Part shown: piece after piece, positions 23,126-35,732 of the stretch
How the letters are laid out: every line of letters begins with the position of its first letter
How positions within the stretch are numbered: position 1 is the first letter of the stretch
Assembly (NCBI GenBank): GCA_964030475.1
Contig: CAXIPT010000004.1
Span: forward strand, 2,634,639 to 2,698,638
Source: Tethya wilhelma
Taxonomy: Eukaryota; Porifera; Demospongiae; Tethyida; Tethyidae
DNA: 64,000 nt
Direction: 5' to 3'
The notes under the pieces: generated by a model
The model's input: only the letters and a program-made list of their open reading frames with translations
Told to the model about the DNA's origin: nothing
Databases searched by the model: none
Translations under genes and position numbers: made by a program

Positions 23126-25146
23126 ACAGCACTTCAAGTTAACATACATCATCGTCTTCTACAGCTTCTCCAGTGAAGAAGAGCACGGCTTTAGGTACAA
23201 TACGATCTCTGATGAATTCAGCTCTGGTGTAGTCATCGCTGAGAAACTGCGCTACTTCTTCTTCATCAGCTCCCTGGAATCAATAAAGACATAGAGAGAG
23301 GGGGAGGGTTAACACACCACTCAATTCCTATTTTTAGGTTATACTCTCCAACAAACGAAAAGGGGAAAAGTAGTGTCTACAAGCCAGCTAGATTAGTCAT
23401 CTTATCTCAGCATGACTTTGTCTCAAAATTTTTTGGGCAGCTGATTCATGATAAAGGTGTGTCTGAGAATGGAGCTAGCAGATACACACATAATTTTAGC
23501 CAATTGAGCACATAGTCTCACCTCAGCTAAAGAATGTTGATCACCAGGCGAAGTCAAGGCCATGGAAAGAAAGTTATACACAGGATTAATGTACAATTGT
23601 GAGCACTGAGTGTGTGTGACTGCATGCATGGTGAGGAGACTTACTTTGTGATTCAGAGAACATGTTGAAAAAAGTTTCATTCGGAACAGTCTTTGTCACA
23701 ACCTTGGCTTGTCCTTTGCCTAACCCAAACAAAAGCACCATAATATTATAGTGGGTAATTTTTTAGAGTTTCAAATTTTTTTGCGATTTTCGCAGTCACC
23801 ATCTGATCGGGAAAAAAAAAAAAAACTGCAAAATTTTAAACACGTGCACTTGTAATAATGCTTCCGGTTTGTCACGATCTCAATTTTCACTTTTCGCTAA
23901 AATTAATGACCAATACTACAAAATTTCCCACTACAATAATAATATTATTATATTGTACTCTATCAATGATATCATGTAAATGCTCAATATTAACCTACCT
24001 TTACTTTTCTGCTTCTTTTTAACAGTTTTCACTGTCAAATTCTTCCCCTTCTTCCAATCAATCTTACACCTACACATGATAATATAACTTAATCCTGATG
24101 ATCAAAGATGTTGGGAAAATTCACTTGCATCAAATTTTCACCCCATATCATTATATGTACAGTTCAGCTATTCTCAGTGCTATAATTTTATAACAGATGT
24201 TACAATTAACGGTTACAGCACTAGCTAATGGGTAATGGATAAAGCTCTTAACTAGTTAACATATATTACACAATCTTGAGTCACAGGGAAATTGCACACA
24301 CTCACTTGCTAAAGTCGGAATCTTCTATCGTTGCTCCCTCAAACGACCAGGGGTCAGTTGGATTGACTTGACATCTGACTATGTACTTTCTTGTCAGTAC
24401 TCTATTGGTGAACCATTCATTCTCAGAGAAATGGTACTCAATAGTGAAATCCTGCAGTGGATATTTAATTTTAATGATTAGTTTAATTATGACAGGGGCA
24501 AGGGGTAATTTACCAATCCTTGGTCATCAGCATAGATCACTTTGACATCAGTGAGATGCTGCAATACTGGTTCATCATGTTCCTAATATAATTCAGAGCA
24601 TAAAGGGTTAATACTATTATGACAGGGAAATTGCTGTAAAGTTTCAAATTTCATGGCCGAATATATTTTCAGGAAAATTTTGGAGCTAAACGGTATGCAC
24701 ATCAAAATGAGTTGTTCGGGACACCATGTAATAACACTTAGAAGATTCCCCTTAGAATGCTCCACTTGTCATGGATACCAGAATGTGCATCTAAAATTCA
24801 CACACACACATAGCACACATTCCTTAATTAGTGTAGGTATAAAATTATATACTGTGAATCTTGCACCAAAGGCCAGACTGGGTAATACAAGAGACTCACA
24901 CTAAAACCATAACTTCTAAAAAAAATTGAGTACGTATTCTGATCTAACAAGACACCATGATAATTTGCTGCTTCATTGAATAAGCACGTATAACAATGTC
25001 AACATCATAGCTGTTAGCCTCGTTCCCAGGCTCTCTCCCAGTGAACATTAATTTTATGCACATGCACGTGCAAAAATAGGAAGGGAGAGAGAGACTGGTA
25101 CACAAAATCACGTGAATGACATTGCCGGTAGAGAGAGAGAGAGAGG

Positions 25147-25177
<31 letters not shown>

Positions 25178-26856
25178 CGGTTTCTCTACTACAGCATACT
25201 ATTTTTTCTGCACGCTACATCATTCACGTGATTTCGCGTACCAGGCTCTCTCCCTTCCTATTTTTCAGCGTGTAGTAAACAGGGAGAGAGTTTGGGAACG
25301 AGGCTACATAGCCGCTACAGCAGTAGCACAGTCTTATGAATAAATTTAGCTCATAAGCTCCAGGCGTGAGCTGTCATTCGTTATCCTCACCTTAATAAGG
25401 TCTGCAAATATGTCACAGTTCTTGAAAGCAGTCAACCAGAAGTCTTCGATACCAACACCAGCTTCAATATCAGGATCTACAGTATATATCACATACACAC
25501 ACAATGAGAGAGATAACACACTGAGAATTGAGCTAGGTTTATGTCACTGGAATGTTATATGACACTAACACCAGATACAACACACAGAGATTGCTACGCT
25601 GTGGCAGAGGAGGAGGGGGGGGGGATGTTATGATATAACACATTAATTTACACATGTTTATCCAATGTACCATATTATAGGCAGGAAATTTTCATTGGAC
25701 ATGTGCAAAACTTCGTACAGAATGCCAGAAAAAAATTTCATAGGATTTTTTTTTTATTTTTGCAAATTCAAGTGGCATACGAAAAATGCAAAAACTTTTC
25801 AGCAATCAAAAAATTGCCACTACTACATGGCATGTTACAATCTAATTCCAACATTCTCGTATTTTGACACACAAGATTGTGGACATACAGTATGCGCATA
25901 AGATCAAGGTACAAGAGTTTTTAACTCTTGATAAAACGTACCGTCATCTTTTGAGGCCTTGTCTTTGTCTTTCTGAAAGGATCATAAATAAACATCAAAA
26001 TAAGAACTAGAATACACAAATTATACGTACGTCGTCATCAATTCTATAAAACAGTACACATATAGATTCACCTTAGTATCATCACCATCAGCAGCCTTGG
26101 TTCCATCATCATCATCATCTAATTGGAGAGCACAAAGGGTTAAATAAATGCAGCGGTGATAAAAATGTACTGATTCAATATTCAGTTTCCAATTAGTGAC
26201 CTTTGTCCTCGTCATCTTCGTCTTCTGACCAATGAGCTTCTTCGTCTGTCGGCTCATGTGATCCAGTGATGATGTCATGACGTTTATCGTAAGCAGGTTG
26301 GTAGAGCTTTTGATACTTTGCCTCCAACTGTTGGACTTCAGTATAGAACTGAGCTTCGAGCTGTGTAGTCTCAAGCTGAAGTCTTTTCAAAGCTCTGATT
26401 CTCCGTTTCACTGGAAGTGGCAACCTACACACATTACATCATTGAAATCCATCATAGTTTATTTACAGTTATTAACGACAGGGGCACGACTCACTCTGAT
26501 TCACTAGAATCATTCACTTGTTTGGCAATCAATTCAGAAATTGCTGACATGGCACTTGGATTACTCATGATGGCTTGAGGGTCAACTAGCAAACAAAACA
26601 GGCACAATTTAAAACCATACGACACAAATAACATACAAAAAGACTAGCATCGTATCCAGGGCCCGCCCAAATGAAAGGGGAGGGTGAATATACACGCACA
26701 TACCAATGTTGACTCAAATAAAACTTTATATTTTCTACAAATAATTGGTTGTGCCCTTTATCAAAGATAAGACTTACTTCCTAGTGGTATCTGTGAAGCT
26801 ATACTCTCAGCCACCTTAGCAGGTGTGTTATCATCGCTCGTGCCTTCTTTACTCAT
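22723..26856 (-). CDS. NAP1L1: Nucleosome assembly protein 1 homologue, copy A
   Basis: Fourteen exons in phase give 385 residues (human NAP1L1 391): 26856-26778, 26585-26495, 26424-26201, 26118-26072, 25972-25942, 25476-25391, 24582-24514, 24451-24306, 24069-23999, 23719-23645, a 5-nt microexon 23526-23522, 23273-23148, 23013-22945 and 22761-22723. Family landmarks are LPVKRRIRALKRLQ with the long dimerisation helix, KLYQPAYDKRHDII, EPTDEEAHWSEDE, EDFWLTAFKN, EHDEPVLQHLTDV, TKTVPNETFFNMF and RIVPKAVLFFTGEAVEDDD. An acidic tail and a final ECKTQ follow, like the prenylatable ECKQQ end of vertebrate NAP1L1. The product is a histone H2A-H2B chaperone. E-box and GCATGCGC motifs lie upstream. Copy B at 29.4-32.2 kb is a tandem paralogue. 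Confidence 0.95.
22820..22911. mobile_element. Foldback element (CCCAGGCT family)
   Basis: Starts TAGCCTCATGCCCAGGCT, ends AGCCTGGGAACAAAGCTA, with an internal TTTTCTTCGAAAA core. It is a hairpin-forming member of the same family as 42571-42654, in a NAP1-A intron. Confidence 0.65.
23060..23122. repeat. (CT)n microsatellite
   Basis: CT run in the NAP1-A intron between the exons ending at 23148 and starting at 23013. Confidence 0.95.
23522..23526 (-). other. Candidate 5-nt microexon of NAP1-A
   Basis: On the minus strand the sequence reads TTTAG, CTGAG, GTGAG. The preceding exon ends in phase 1 and the next exon must be entered in phase 0, since direct joining would read a stop. Five nucleotides repair the phase. 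The same AG/CTAAG/GTAAG layout occurs in copy B at 30003-30007. Confidence 0.6.
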
Positions 26857-28137
26857 GATATCTTCAACGACTGGTCAATAGATTCAAAATTCGGATTTTT
26901 CGAAGAAGGGTGGATGTGACCACGTGGTTCACTCCTACTAATGATATGAGCATGCGCATTATACTGAACGCGCGCGCATGCAATATTGTTTACGTTTCTG
27001 TCGACCTTTGGCATGGTACAGTGAGCATTTGAAAACAGTCGATCGGCCAGCGCCAATTTTAATTAACGGCCGGAAGTTATGCATGCAGGTTGTGAGTGTT
27101 TGCGGTTTTCAGCTATGTTTTTGCAGTGACTTATACTCGCTCTGTGCTCTTTTGCTGTATAAGATTTTAATAAAAGTTCGTAATGTATTGAATCTGTATT
27201 TTTTTCTCTTTCCAATGATACTAAACTTGTAGCTATTCAACAAACTATTCCTGAAATATTCAGTATTCTGTGCACATATCTCATATTTTGCGGTTTTTAC
27301 ATACCTGTGTTCTGCCTGTTATAAAATCAGTTCCCAGGATCTTTGCGCTTTGAGACTAAATATTCTAAAGCTCAAAGAGTTGTACTAGTTGCAAACAAAA
27401 ATTTGCTTTGTTCTGCAGCAAACTTGCCAACTTTCCAGGTGTCTTTTTAATGCCCACTACACGTGATTTCTGGACCACATGGAATGCCTATATCCCCTTG
27501 AAAGTGTACATATCACAGCCCTCTGTCATTATGCAATGTACAGGCTAACAACAATATAAATTATAACATTTATTTGCATGTGAAGAAAACAGATCATCTC
27601 AAACAGGTGCAGCAGAGTTCTCAAGTCCATGGCTGCTTGCTATACTGTCGAATACACCAGCACTTCAGTATGTTAAATCAGGTATATTTTCATCCTCGTC
27701 AGGTCTACATCATATAGGGGAAGAGTGCATACTGACCCGATGCTAGGTACATGCGGGTGTGCATGCATCCATATATAATATCTGGTTGTGATCTTGGGTA
27801 GCCTGCCATACATCTCATCTAGACCTAAAGAGAAAGAGGGAAAAACAAATCAATAACCAAAATAACACAACTTTGACATAAAAAATGATAATAATGTTTC
27901 TCATTGAAGTGATTGAACAAGACTGGGCATATACGTATGTATGGGTTGCACATGTTTTAATTTTATGTTGAAGCATACCATGAATGTTTTTACTCCTCAG
28001 ACACCAACATGATAATATCACACGTTGCTGTTGTAAAAATTATTTTGGAGCCATCAAGAGATAGCACCTAACATATTAAACATCATCAGATAGAAGGAGG
28101 ACTGAACAACTTCTGAATGAGTTGCAAAATTTGAAAT
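26857..28137. promoter_or_regulatory. NAP1-A promoter and intergenic DNA
   Basis: The proximal 250 bp carry TGTGACCACGTGGTTCACTC (from 26915), AGCATGCGCATT and GTCGACCTTTGG. The first and last have counterparts upstream of NAP1-B. Beyond about 27.1 kb the sequence is AT-rich and no gene was recognised. Confidence 0.45.
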
Positions 28138-28635
28138 ATCAATCATGGAAAAGAATATTCAAGTAAAAAAATATACAAATGGTAGACAATTTTGGCCATT
28201 TTCCAATGTCAAAAGGTGTGACAAGCTGTGAATTGCCAAAAATGATCACAAACTTCTTCATATGAATAAATCTACCACTACAGATTTCAGATGGAACAGG
28301 CAGACACCATACAAGCCTTTTGCCATCAGTATTATACAGTATAGGACATGCAGTGAATCTAATATCTCTAGAATCATTATCAATACAGTGACAGCAATTG
28401 CCGTTCACTACATAATATTATAATAAGCAATAACTGTGGGTCGACTTGATTGGAAATAATATTATACTGAATGTACTGACCTTCTTATAGAGGTATAAAT
28501 AGCACAGACTGCTATGGTATGTATGAAGAATCAGATGCTGGTGAATTTGTAGTATCAAAACAGCCTGAACCATGATTCCATTGAAGATCAGAGAAGTTTC
28601 AGTAACCAAGTGCTGTAGGCTGATATTCAAGATGC
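28138..28635 (-). pseudogene. Possible decayed minus-strand gene fragment
   Basis: Two exon-like open stretches, 28635-28481 (CACAG acceptor, GTCAGT donor) and about 28408-28138, have protein-like composition. Their phases are not compatible, because the second acceptor would be entered through a stop. No family was recognised. This may be a relic or part of an unresolved gene. Confidence 0.2.
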
Positions 28636-29250
28636 CTGTGCAAATGAAAATGAGTCTTATAATAGAGTTGAAGAGTCCACAAGCTGTTTTTGACTCTTAA
28701 TCACCTTCACACTGTATTTACAATATGCTCATGTACCTAAACCACATTGACCACATGCTGAATTTAGCAATAACTTCAAGACTTATTTTCTTGTTTTGTA
28801 TTTCTGAGAACATAGCAAACTATAATTCATATTGTACAGTAGGCTTACCTTTACAGTCCTATCTGGTCAGATATGGCTGGCATGCCTGGGAACTGATAAT
28901 ATAACACTGGAAATGGACCAGCTCCATTTCAAGTCCCTTGCTTTGACGCCTTGTTTACTTGCTTCTGGTTGGCCTATGACCTCGAGTTTGGTATCAAATT
29001 GTAGCTCATATGATGCTCTTCCTGCCTATCTACGTCAAAGTCTGTCATGAAACTGTCACGAGCTGAAACGCAGACTCAAAAAAATGGTCGCATTTGCTTG
29101 CTCTCTCCACCAATGACGTAATGCATTTTGCATACTTAAATAGGCCCGCATTGATTTGTATTGACTTCCGGTTTGCTGGCCGATCGACTGAAAAAAAAAA
29201 ATGATACTGTAGTAGAGGGAGTTTAATAGTTTTGTCATACAGTCACACAT
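28636..29250. other. Unassigned intergenic stretch
   Basis: Contains short open stretches on both strands near 28860-29050 but no consistent exon model or recognisable domain. No repeat element was identified. Confidence 0.35.
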
Positions 29251-29251
29251 A

Positions 29252-29367
29252 ACAGTCCTTGCTACTAATGCTGCTCTTCTAGAAGGCTCCTCTTTTGCTG
29301 TTAGGAACAGCACTCCCGGAGACACTGTTTTTTAGTTCCAGCTGAACATTGGAGGTCACCATCACAA
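29252..29367 (-). pseudogene. Degenerate copy of the CWCH2 gene's last exon
   Basis: The best 39-base stretch (TTAGTTCCAGCTGAACATTG onward) aligns ungapped at about 79% identity to the final exon of the zinc-finger gene (19525-19639). The flanks are alignable with gaps. Reading the segment in the zinc-finger frame meets frame shifts, so it is not functional. It sits just downstream of NAP1-B, implying that the segment duplicated with the NAP1 gene included neighbouring sequence. Confidence 0.5.
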
Positions 29368-29429
29368 CATCCTAGTTCCTATGACATTGTATGCATGTGT
29401 ATAATATTATATATACACTGATTTTTCAG

Positions 29430-31203
29430 CTACTCTCTCTCTCTCTCTCTCTCTCTCATCATTTCAAGATAACATACACAATCATCTTTAAAAGCGGCTT
29501 CTCCAGTGAAGAAGAGTACAGCCATAGGTACAATACGGTCTCTAATAAGTTCAGCTCTCGTGTAGTCATAGCTGAGAAACTGAGCTACTTCTTCTTTATC
29601 AGTTCCCTGGAAACATGGAGAGGCATAGAGAGAGGAATAACAATAGCATTCAAATTTGTTTCTTGATGTAATACCCCCTCTTAGACTATAAGAATGGGGG
29701 AAAGTAGTCCACGAAAACCACAAAAGTTAAACCCCACGAAACTTTTCAGCAATACAGTAGTTTCTTTTTCCAATTCAATCCATGAAACGTTTCACTCGTA
29801 TAGCAATCACTATGATTATATTCATGGTAAGAGAGTCTGGAAATTACACAAACGTACAGAAACTTTAATAAATTTTGTGGGTTTTTTACAAGCCAGTAAT
29901 TACAGGCCTACTCAGATGCTAATAAATGGAAAAATCATGAAAGTTTTCTCACTAATGCTGACGGCTATATTGACGCTTATTGGGAGCATTAATTCTTCTT
30001 ACCTTAGCTGAAGTCCATGATGCAAGTTGACCGTCAGATGAAACAATCATTACAGAGAAACAGAGAAAGAAACAGAATTTGTGGCGATCATATATGACTG
30101 TACATGTGATATAATGTACATACTGAGTGGTGAGTCGTCTCACTTTGAGATTCAGAGAATATGTTGAAGAAAGTTTCATTCTGAACAGTCTTTGTCACAA
30201 CCTTGGCTTGACCTTTACCTAATCCAAACAAAAAGTGAAGTCTATATAAAAACAAATAAACATTTTGATTCACATATAAATATACCTTTATTTTTTTGCT
30301 TCTTTCTAACAGTTTTCACTGTCAAATTCTTTCCTTTTTCCCAATCAATCTGACACCTACATGTAACACACGAAAATAGATAACTAACTTATAATCCTAA
30401 GGGTAGCAGACAGAACATGATGAAAATCTTTACCCAGTGCAGGCACTCCCTTCACTATAATAATATGCTTCAAAGAAAGCACCAACTCTTATGACTCAAA
30501 ACCATCATAAATAAACACTAGTGATATTTTTGAGGACTGTAGTGAAATAAGAGAGTGTGCAGAACTGACTAATGATAGGTTGGTTGAGATGGACAGTATG
30601 TTATAGCGGGAAATTTTGACTCTTTCAAATGTTGCAGTGATAACCATTACAGTAACAATATAAATTTACATGGCTGAAATTTTTATGAAATTAAAGTTGA
30701 GTGGTACAAACTGGAAGCTATTACTGAGCAATCTTGAGTCATAGTTCGGCAATGTTGCACACTCACTTGCTAAAGTCAGAATCTTCTATCGTTGGTTCCT
30801 CAAACGACCAGGGGTCAGCAGGATTAACTTGACATCTGACTATGTACTTTCTTGTCAGTACTCTATTGGTGAACCATTCATTCTCAGAGAAATGGTACTC
30901 AATATTGAAATCCTGGAATGGAAATTCAAAGTTAATTAATGACTACTTAAATTGACAGGGGCAGGGGTAATTTACCAATCCTTGTTCATCAGCGTAGATT
31001 ACTTTGACATCAGTGAGATGCTGCAATACTGGTTCGTCATGTTCCTAAGAGGAATTCAAGGAGCACAGTCAAAATTTAGCCTTCCTGTCCATTTACTGGT
31101 TTATACTCACTTCAATCAGGTCGGCAAAGAGTTCACAATTCTTGAAAGTAGTTAACCAGAAGTTTTCAATACCAACACTAGCTTCAATGACAGAGAGGGG
31201 AGG

Positions 31204-31270
<67 letters not shown>

Positions 31271-32179
31271 NATGGAGATTGAATAAGAGAGAGAAAGGGA
31301 CAAAGAGCATACCATTATCTTTTGCAGAATCTTCTTCAACTTTCTGAAAGGATTGTAACACAGATAACATCATCCAACCTAGCTGGTATGTATAGACAAT
31401 CAAATGATACCTTAGTTTCATCACCATTGGTAGCCTTGGGATCATCATCAGCATCATCTATTAAAAAAAGTAACAGGTAATTAAATAAAATTATGTCAAC
31501 ATTCAGTTTCTAATCAGTGACCTTTGTCCTCTTCATCTTCATCTTCATCTTCATCTTCTGACCAATGAGCTTCCTCGTCTGTCGGCTCATGTGATCCAGT
31601 GATGATGTCATGACGTTTATCGTAAAATGGTTGATAAAGCTTTTGATACTTTGCCTCCAATTTTTGGACTTCAGCATGGAACTGAGCTTCGAGTTGTATC
31701 GATTCAAACTGAAGTTTTTTCAAAGCTCTGATTCTCCGTTTCACTGCAAGTGGTAATCTACACACCCAACATAATACGTTATTACAAATCCATTACCAGT
31801 TTATTGACAGTTATTAATGACAGGGGCTCGGCTCACTCTGATTCATTTGACATCATTGCCCCACTATTAACTTGTTTAGCGATCAATTCAGAAATGAGGG
31901 ACATGGCATTTGGGTCGCTCATCAAGGCTTGAGGGTCAACTAGCAACCAAAAAAGAAACATTATTATTTAAAAGCACATGACACAAATAATCCATATACC
32001 ATATTATGGGCCATATAATATATTAAAAAGAGAGGAGCTACCCCAAATAATTTATCATTATGATACACATATAATCAATGTTTAAACAGTGCAAGTGACT
32101 TACATCCTGTTGGCATCTGTGCAGCTATACTCTCGGCCACCTTAGCAGTCATTTCATCACTTGAACCTTCTTCATTCAT
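29430..32179 (-). CDS. NAP1L1: Nucleosome assembly protein 1 homologue, copy B (altered C-terminus)
   Basis: Exons 32179-32104, 31939-31837, 31757-31522, 31457-31411, 31343-31313, 31181-31111, 31044-30976, 30912-30767, 30356-30286, 30218-30144, microexon 30007-30003 and 29606 onward mirror copy A in order and phase. The body keeps LAVKRRIRALKKLQ, EPTDEEAHWSEDE, ENFWLTTFKN and TKTVQNETFFNIF. Three things differ. Exon 6 appears shortened by 15 nt because a (GA)n tract has replaced its start; the in-frame acceptor is at 31182-31183. RDRIVPMAVLFFTGEA is followed by FKDDC rather than VEDDD. No acidic tail or CAAX-like exon was found, so reading on gives a short Arg-Glu repeat and TAG at 29430-29432 (about 368 residues). 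A single N lies in the microsatellite at 31271. It may be a diverging paralogue or an incipient pseudogene. Confidence 0.85.
30003..30007 (-). other. Candidate 5-nt microexon of NAP1-B
   Basis: Minus-strand layout TTCAG, CTAAG, GTAAG in the intron between the exons at 30144 and 29606. It restores the frame exactly as in copy A. Confidence 0.55.
31208..31270. repeat. (GA)n microsatellite invading NAP1-B exon 6
   Basis: GA run on + (CT on the coding strand) ending at an N. It replaces the first 15 nt of the exon relative to copy A and now serves as polypyrimidine tract. Confidence 0.85.
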
Positions 32180-32377
32180 GATGGCTTTTAGCTGATGTGC
32201 CTTATTATGTGACTAGTCAAAAAGGGATATGTGACCACGTGGATCCACTCCTACTGCACTGATAGGCGGGGCCGGGCCTGCATGGGTGGTAATGGGTACA
32301 TAATTAGGTAGTGATTAATTCTTCTGACGACCTTTGGGTACTATAAGATCATAAGATCTTTACACGAGCCTAGCGTT
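32180..32377. promoter_or_regulatory. Divergent promoter NAP1-B / PTDSS2
   Basis: 198 bp between divergent start codons. It contains ATGTGACCACGTGGATCCAC (from 32229), matching the NAP1-A promoter block, and CTGACGACCTTTGGG (near 32323), also shared with NAP1-A. A single bidirectional promoter is the likely reading. Confidence 0.5.
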
Positions 32378-33111
32378 ATGGCTAGCGAAGAGAAGACAGC
32401 GGCTAACACAGACAAGAAACTGACTCGGCAATCTTCAGATTCCTCTGTTGTGTATGATGATGGGACGAACTCGTTTTTCTGGTGAGTACGGCATCATGCA
32501 GCGAGGGAGGGGTGGGGTGGGTGTGTAAAGTAGTAAAAGCGCAAAATATCATATAATATGCATCATTGATCGTCTCATCTGGTCTTCTATCGATCCAGGC
32601 GCGCCCACACGGTCACTGCTCTCGTCCTGATCACTGTTGGTCTGGTCTACGTGTCCCTCATTGAAGAGCCCTCCGATGACACTACCTACAACATGCAACG
32701 TGGCGTCATCGCCATGGTGATAGTATTCATATTGATCGGTGTGATCCACATGCCCGATGGACCCTTCGTGAGACCCCATCCCGTCATCTGGAGGCTGTTC
32801 CTGTGCCTCACGATACTCTACGTGCTGATGCTCATCTTTGCACTATTTCAGGTACAATGCACTAACTAAATACACGGCATTCACTATAGTTAGCTCTGGT
32901 CACAGCTGAAAAAAAGAGAAAATTCTGGTGTTTGCGTGAGTGAGACTCTACTACTACATCTATAGCTTCAATTTTCTTACTACTTGTTTTCCAAATGGCT
33001 GCATTTTACTTTGGCAAAATGATTTGCCATGGTTGCTAGGGAATATAAATATGCATACTGGTAATTTCCACCTGTCACCTTTACATGTATGTATGTTTAA
33101 GGGTGAGAATT

Positions 33112-33146
<35 letters not shown>

Positions 33147-35340
33147 TAGTCCACTGATGATGCTCGCCAATTCCTAACATTCATTGACCCTGATCTTGGC
33201 AAGCCACTGCCCGAGAAGTCCTATGCTGATGAGTGCACCATCTACACACCAGGCCATCCTGACGGAGACTTTCACAACTTCATGGACAAGATGGATGTGT
33301 TTGTTCCTTGTCATTTCTTTGGATGGTGGGTGAAGGTAAGGGCATCAGAAGTGTATAGTTTCTATGGCAATGGAGTGGATCATGTGATAGCTGGCTAGTC
33401 TTTAGTGAGGTATAATACATGTTGTTCCTTTAAAGGAACTGTGTCACTGTATATAAGTTCTGTTTTATTACCAAAAATTACCGTTTTGTGACAACAAAAA
33501 AAAACATCACAAAAGGTCATAGAATGTCATAAAACGACAAAAAAATTTGATAACAAAACAGTACTTATATAGTGACACAGTTGGTTTAAGTGTGTTGCTT
33601 AGACCTTTGCTATATAGACTATCAGTGACCCATGCCCAGGGTGTTTGTTCCTTGTCATTTCTTTGGATGGTGGGTGAAGGTAAGAGCATCGGAAGTGTAC
33701 AGTTTCTATGGCGAAGGAGTGGATCATGTGGTAGCTAGTCTTTAGTGAGCTATATATGTTACCCTCGTACCCAGGCTCTCTCCTTTGCAAGGTCAAAGGA
33801 GAGAGCCTGGATAGGAGGTTAGTTCCTTTAGGTCAGTTGCTTGGACCAAATATTATAGACTATCAGTGACCCATTGCCAGGATGTGTGGTTTATAATAAT
33901 GGCACAAGCATGATTATGATCTCAGTCAATTGTTAGGTGTGTCATCTCAGCAAGGTGCTATTGTACACACACATGTGACCTTTGTTGGCTCCTGGAACAG
34001 AGAAGGCTTCTAGGCTATATAGCTAGTCCTTGTAATGTTCAACCAACTTCACAAATTGCTGTGAATGCATGCAGGTGGAAATAGTAACCCTACAGTAGGT
34101 TGTTGCATGAATACTGCTTCCTAATGGAGTGTACAAGATTAGTGTAAATTCTACATGTAAATCCCAGGCTCAAATTGAAAATCACTGCTGCTTAATTGGT
34201 CTAAAAAAAGGTCATGTTTACTAGATATCAGGATCAATCAAACTGATTAGACTGTGTTCCATGCATCCTCTGAAATACTCTCAATCAATGTCTATTTTAT
34301 TGTTACAGTAGTGTTTGGATTAGTATCTTAGCCTTGTATACTAGTGACAATGCAATGGGACTTGCACAATTGTGATCAGCTCAAAGAGATCTTTCTAATA
34401 GTATTATACTTTATTTTGAAACTTGAGAAAATTCCTTTTGTGAAAAAATATCTACATCATTATGTATTATAAAATTTATCTCACAGTCAGTGAGTGACTT
34501 TCACTGTCTATTAATTTTACCAGGCTCTAATCCTGAGGGACTGGTTTCTGCTGACTGTCATCAGTATTGGCTTTGAGCTGATGGAGTACACACTGGAACC
34601 ACAGCTGCCTAACTTTGGAGAGTGTTGGTGGGATCATGTGAGTCAATGTTAAAGTCTATTCATGTTCACTTGAGGCCAAGAAATAGAATTTTTTTTTGAT
34701 GTGGTCACGATACTTAAATGTATGGCAAATGCAGAGATTTTGACTGGTAAAGGGTAGTTAGGTACTATAAGCTTCTATGTGAAGTACGCTATTGGTGCTT
34801 GTAAAAATGCAGCCAACTTATAGTATATACTCTTGATAGAAGAGAATAGACTAGCTTTAGTGCACACATGCATAATCATTAGCCTTGTTCCCAGGCTCCT
34901 CCCAGGGGTGTGACCTGGTACAAGGCTAAAGTGAATTTTGCAGCCAGTAACTTTAGCAGTTATCATAATAATATGGAACACAATCCATTCACTAAGAAAA
35001 CTATTGGTGGAAAGTTTTTCTTAGCAAAACTTTTCCACTTTACAATGTTGCCTAGGTGTATACATACTTACTGAAGTCCATCTGGTTTGAGAATGCCACC
35101 AGTGAAAGTGAAATAATGAGATTCATGCAATACTTTCATATGGGACAAATAGCTAACTTTTGACTGGTAAGGGGTAGGAAGCTGGAAAAGCAATCAAAAG
35201 AACAGAGAGAACGAGCGCTTTCCAATGGTGCTTGAAATTTTGAAATCAGTTGGATATTTAGAAAGTTATTCAATTTTTTCTTCTGGCATTCTCAAACCAG
35301 ATGGACTTTAATGAAACATACTCTGTCTCTCTCTCTCTAG

Positions 35341-35390
<50 letters not shown>

Positions 35391-35695
35391 CACACACACA
35401 CACACAGTGGCTGTTGGACTTCCTCCTCTGCAACGGTCTCGGCATTTGGCTAGGGATGATCACCTGCTCCTATCTCGAGATGAAGACCTACCACTGGAGT
35501 GGCCTCTGGAAGATCCCGACCCTCAAGGGGAAGCTGAAGAGAGCCGTGGGTCAGTTCACCCCCTACTCCTGGACCACCTACCAATGGGGGTACACAGAGT
35601 CTTTCAAACGGTTCACTTTTGTCTGCCTCATTGTTGTTTTTGTAAGTCAGTGACAGATTTATATGTGTTAAAACTTTTGTGCTATGATTGTGGTN

Positions 35696-35732
<37 letters not shown>

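Noticed and set aside
28832..29050. Plus-strand 72-residue ORF and overlapping minus-strand open frame
   Set aside because: Neither has splice partners in phase or recognisable motifs.
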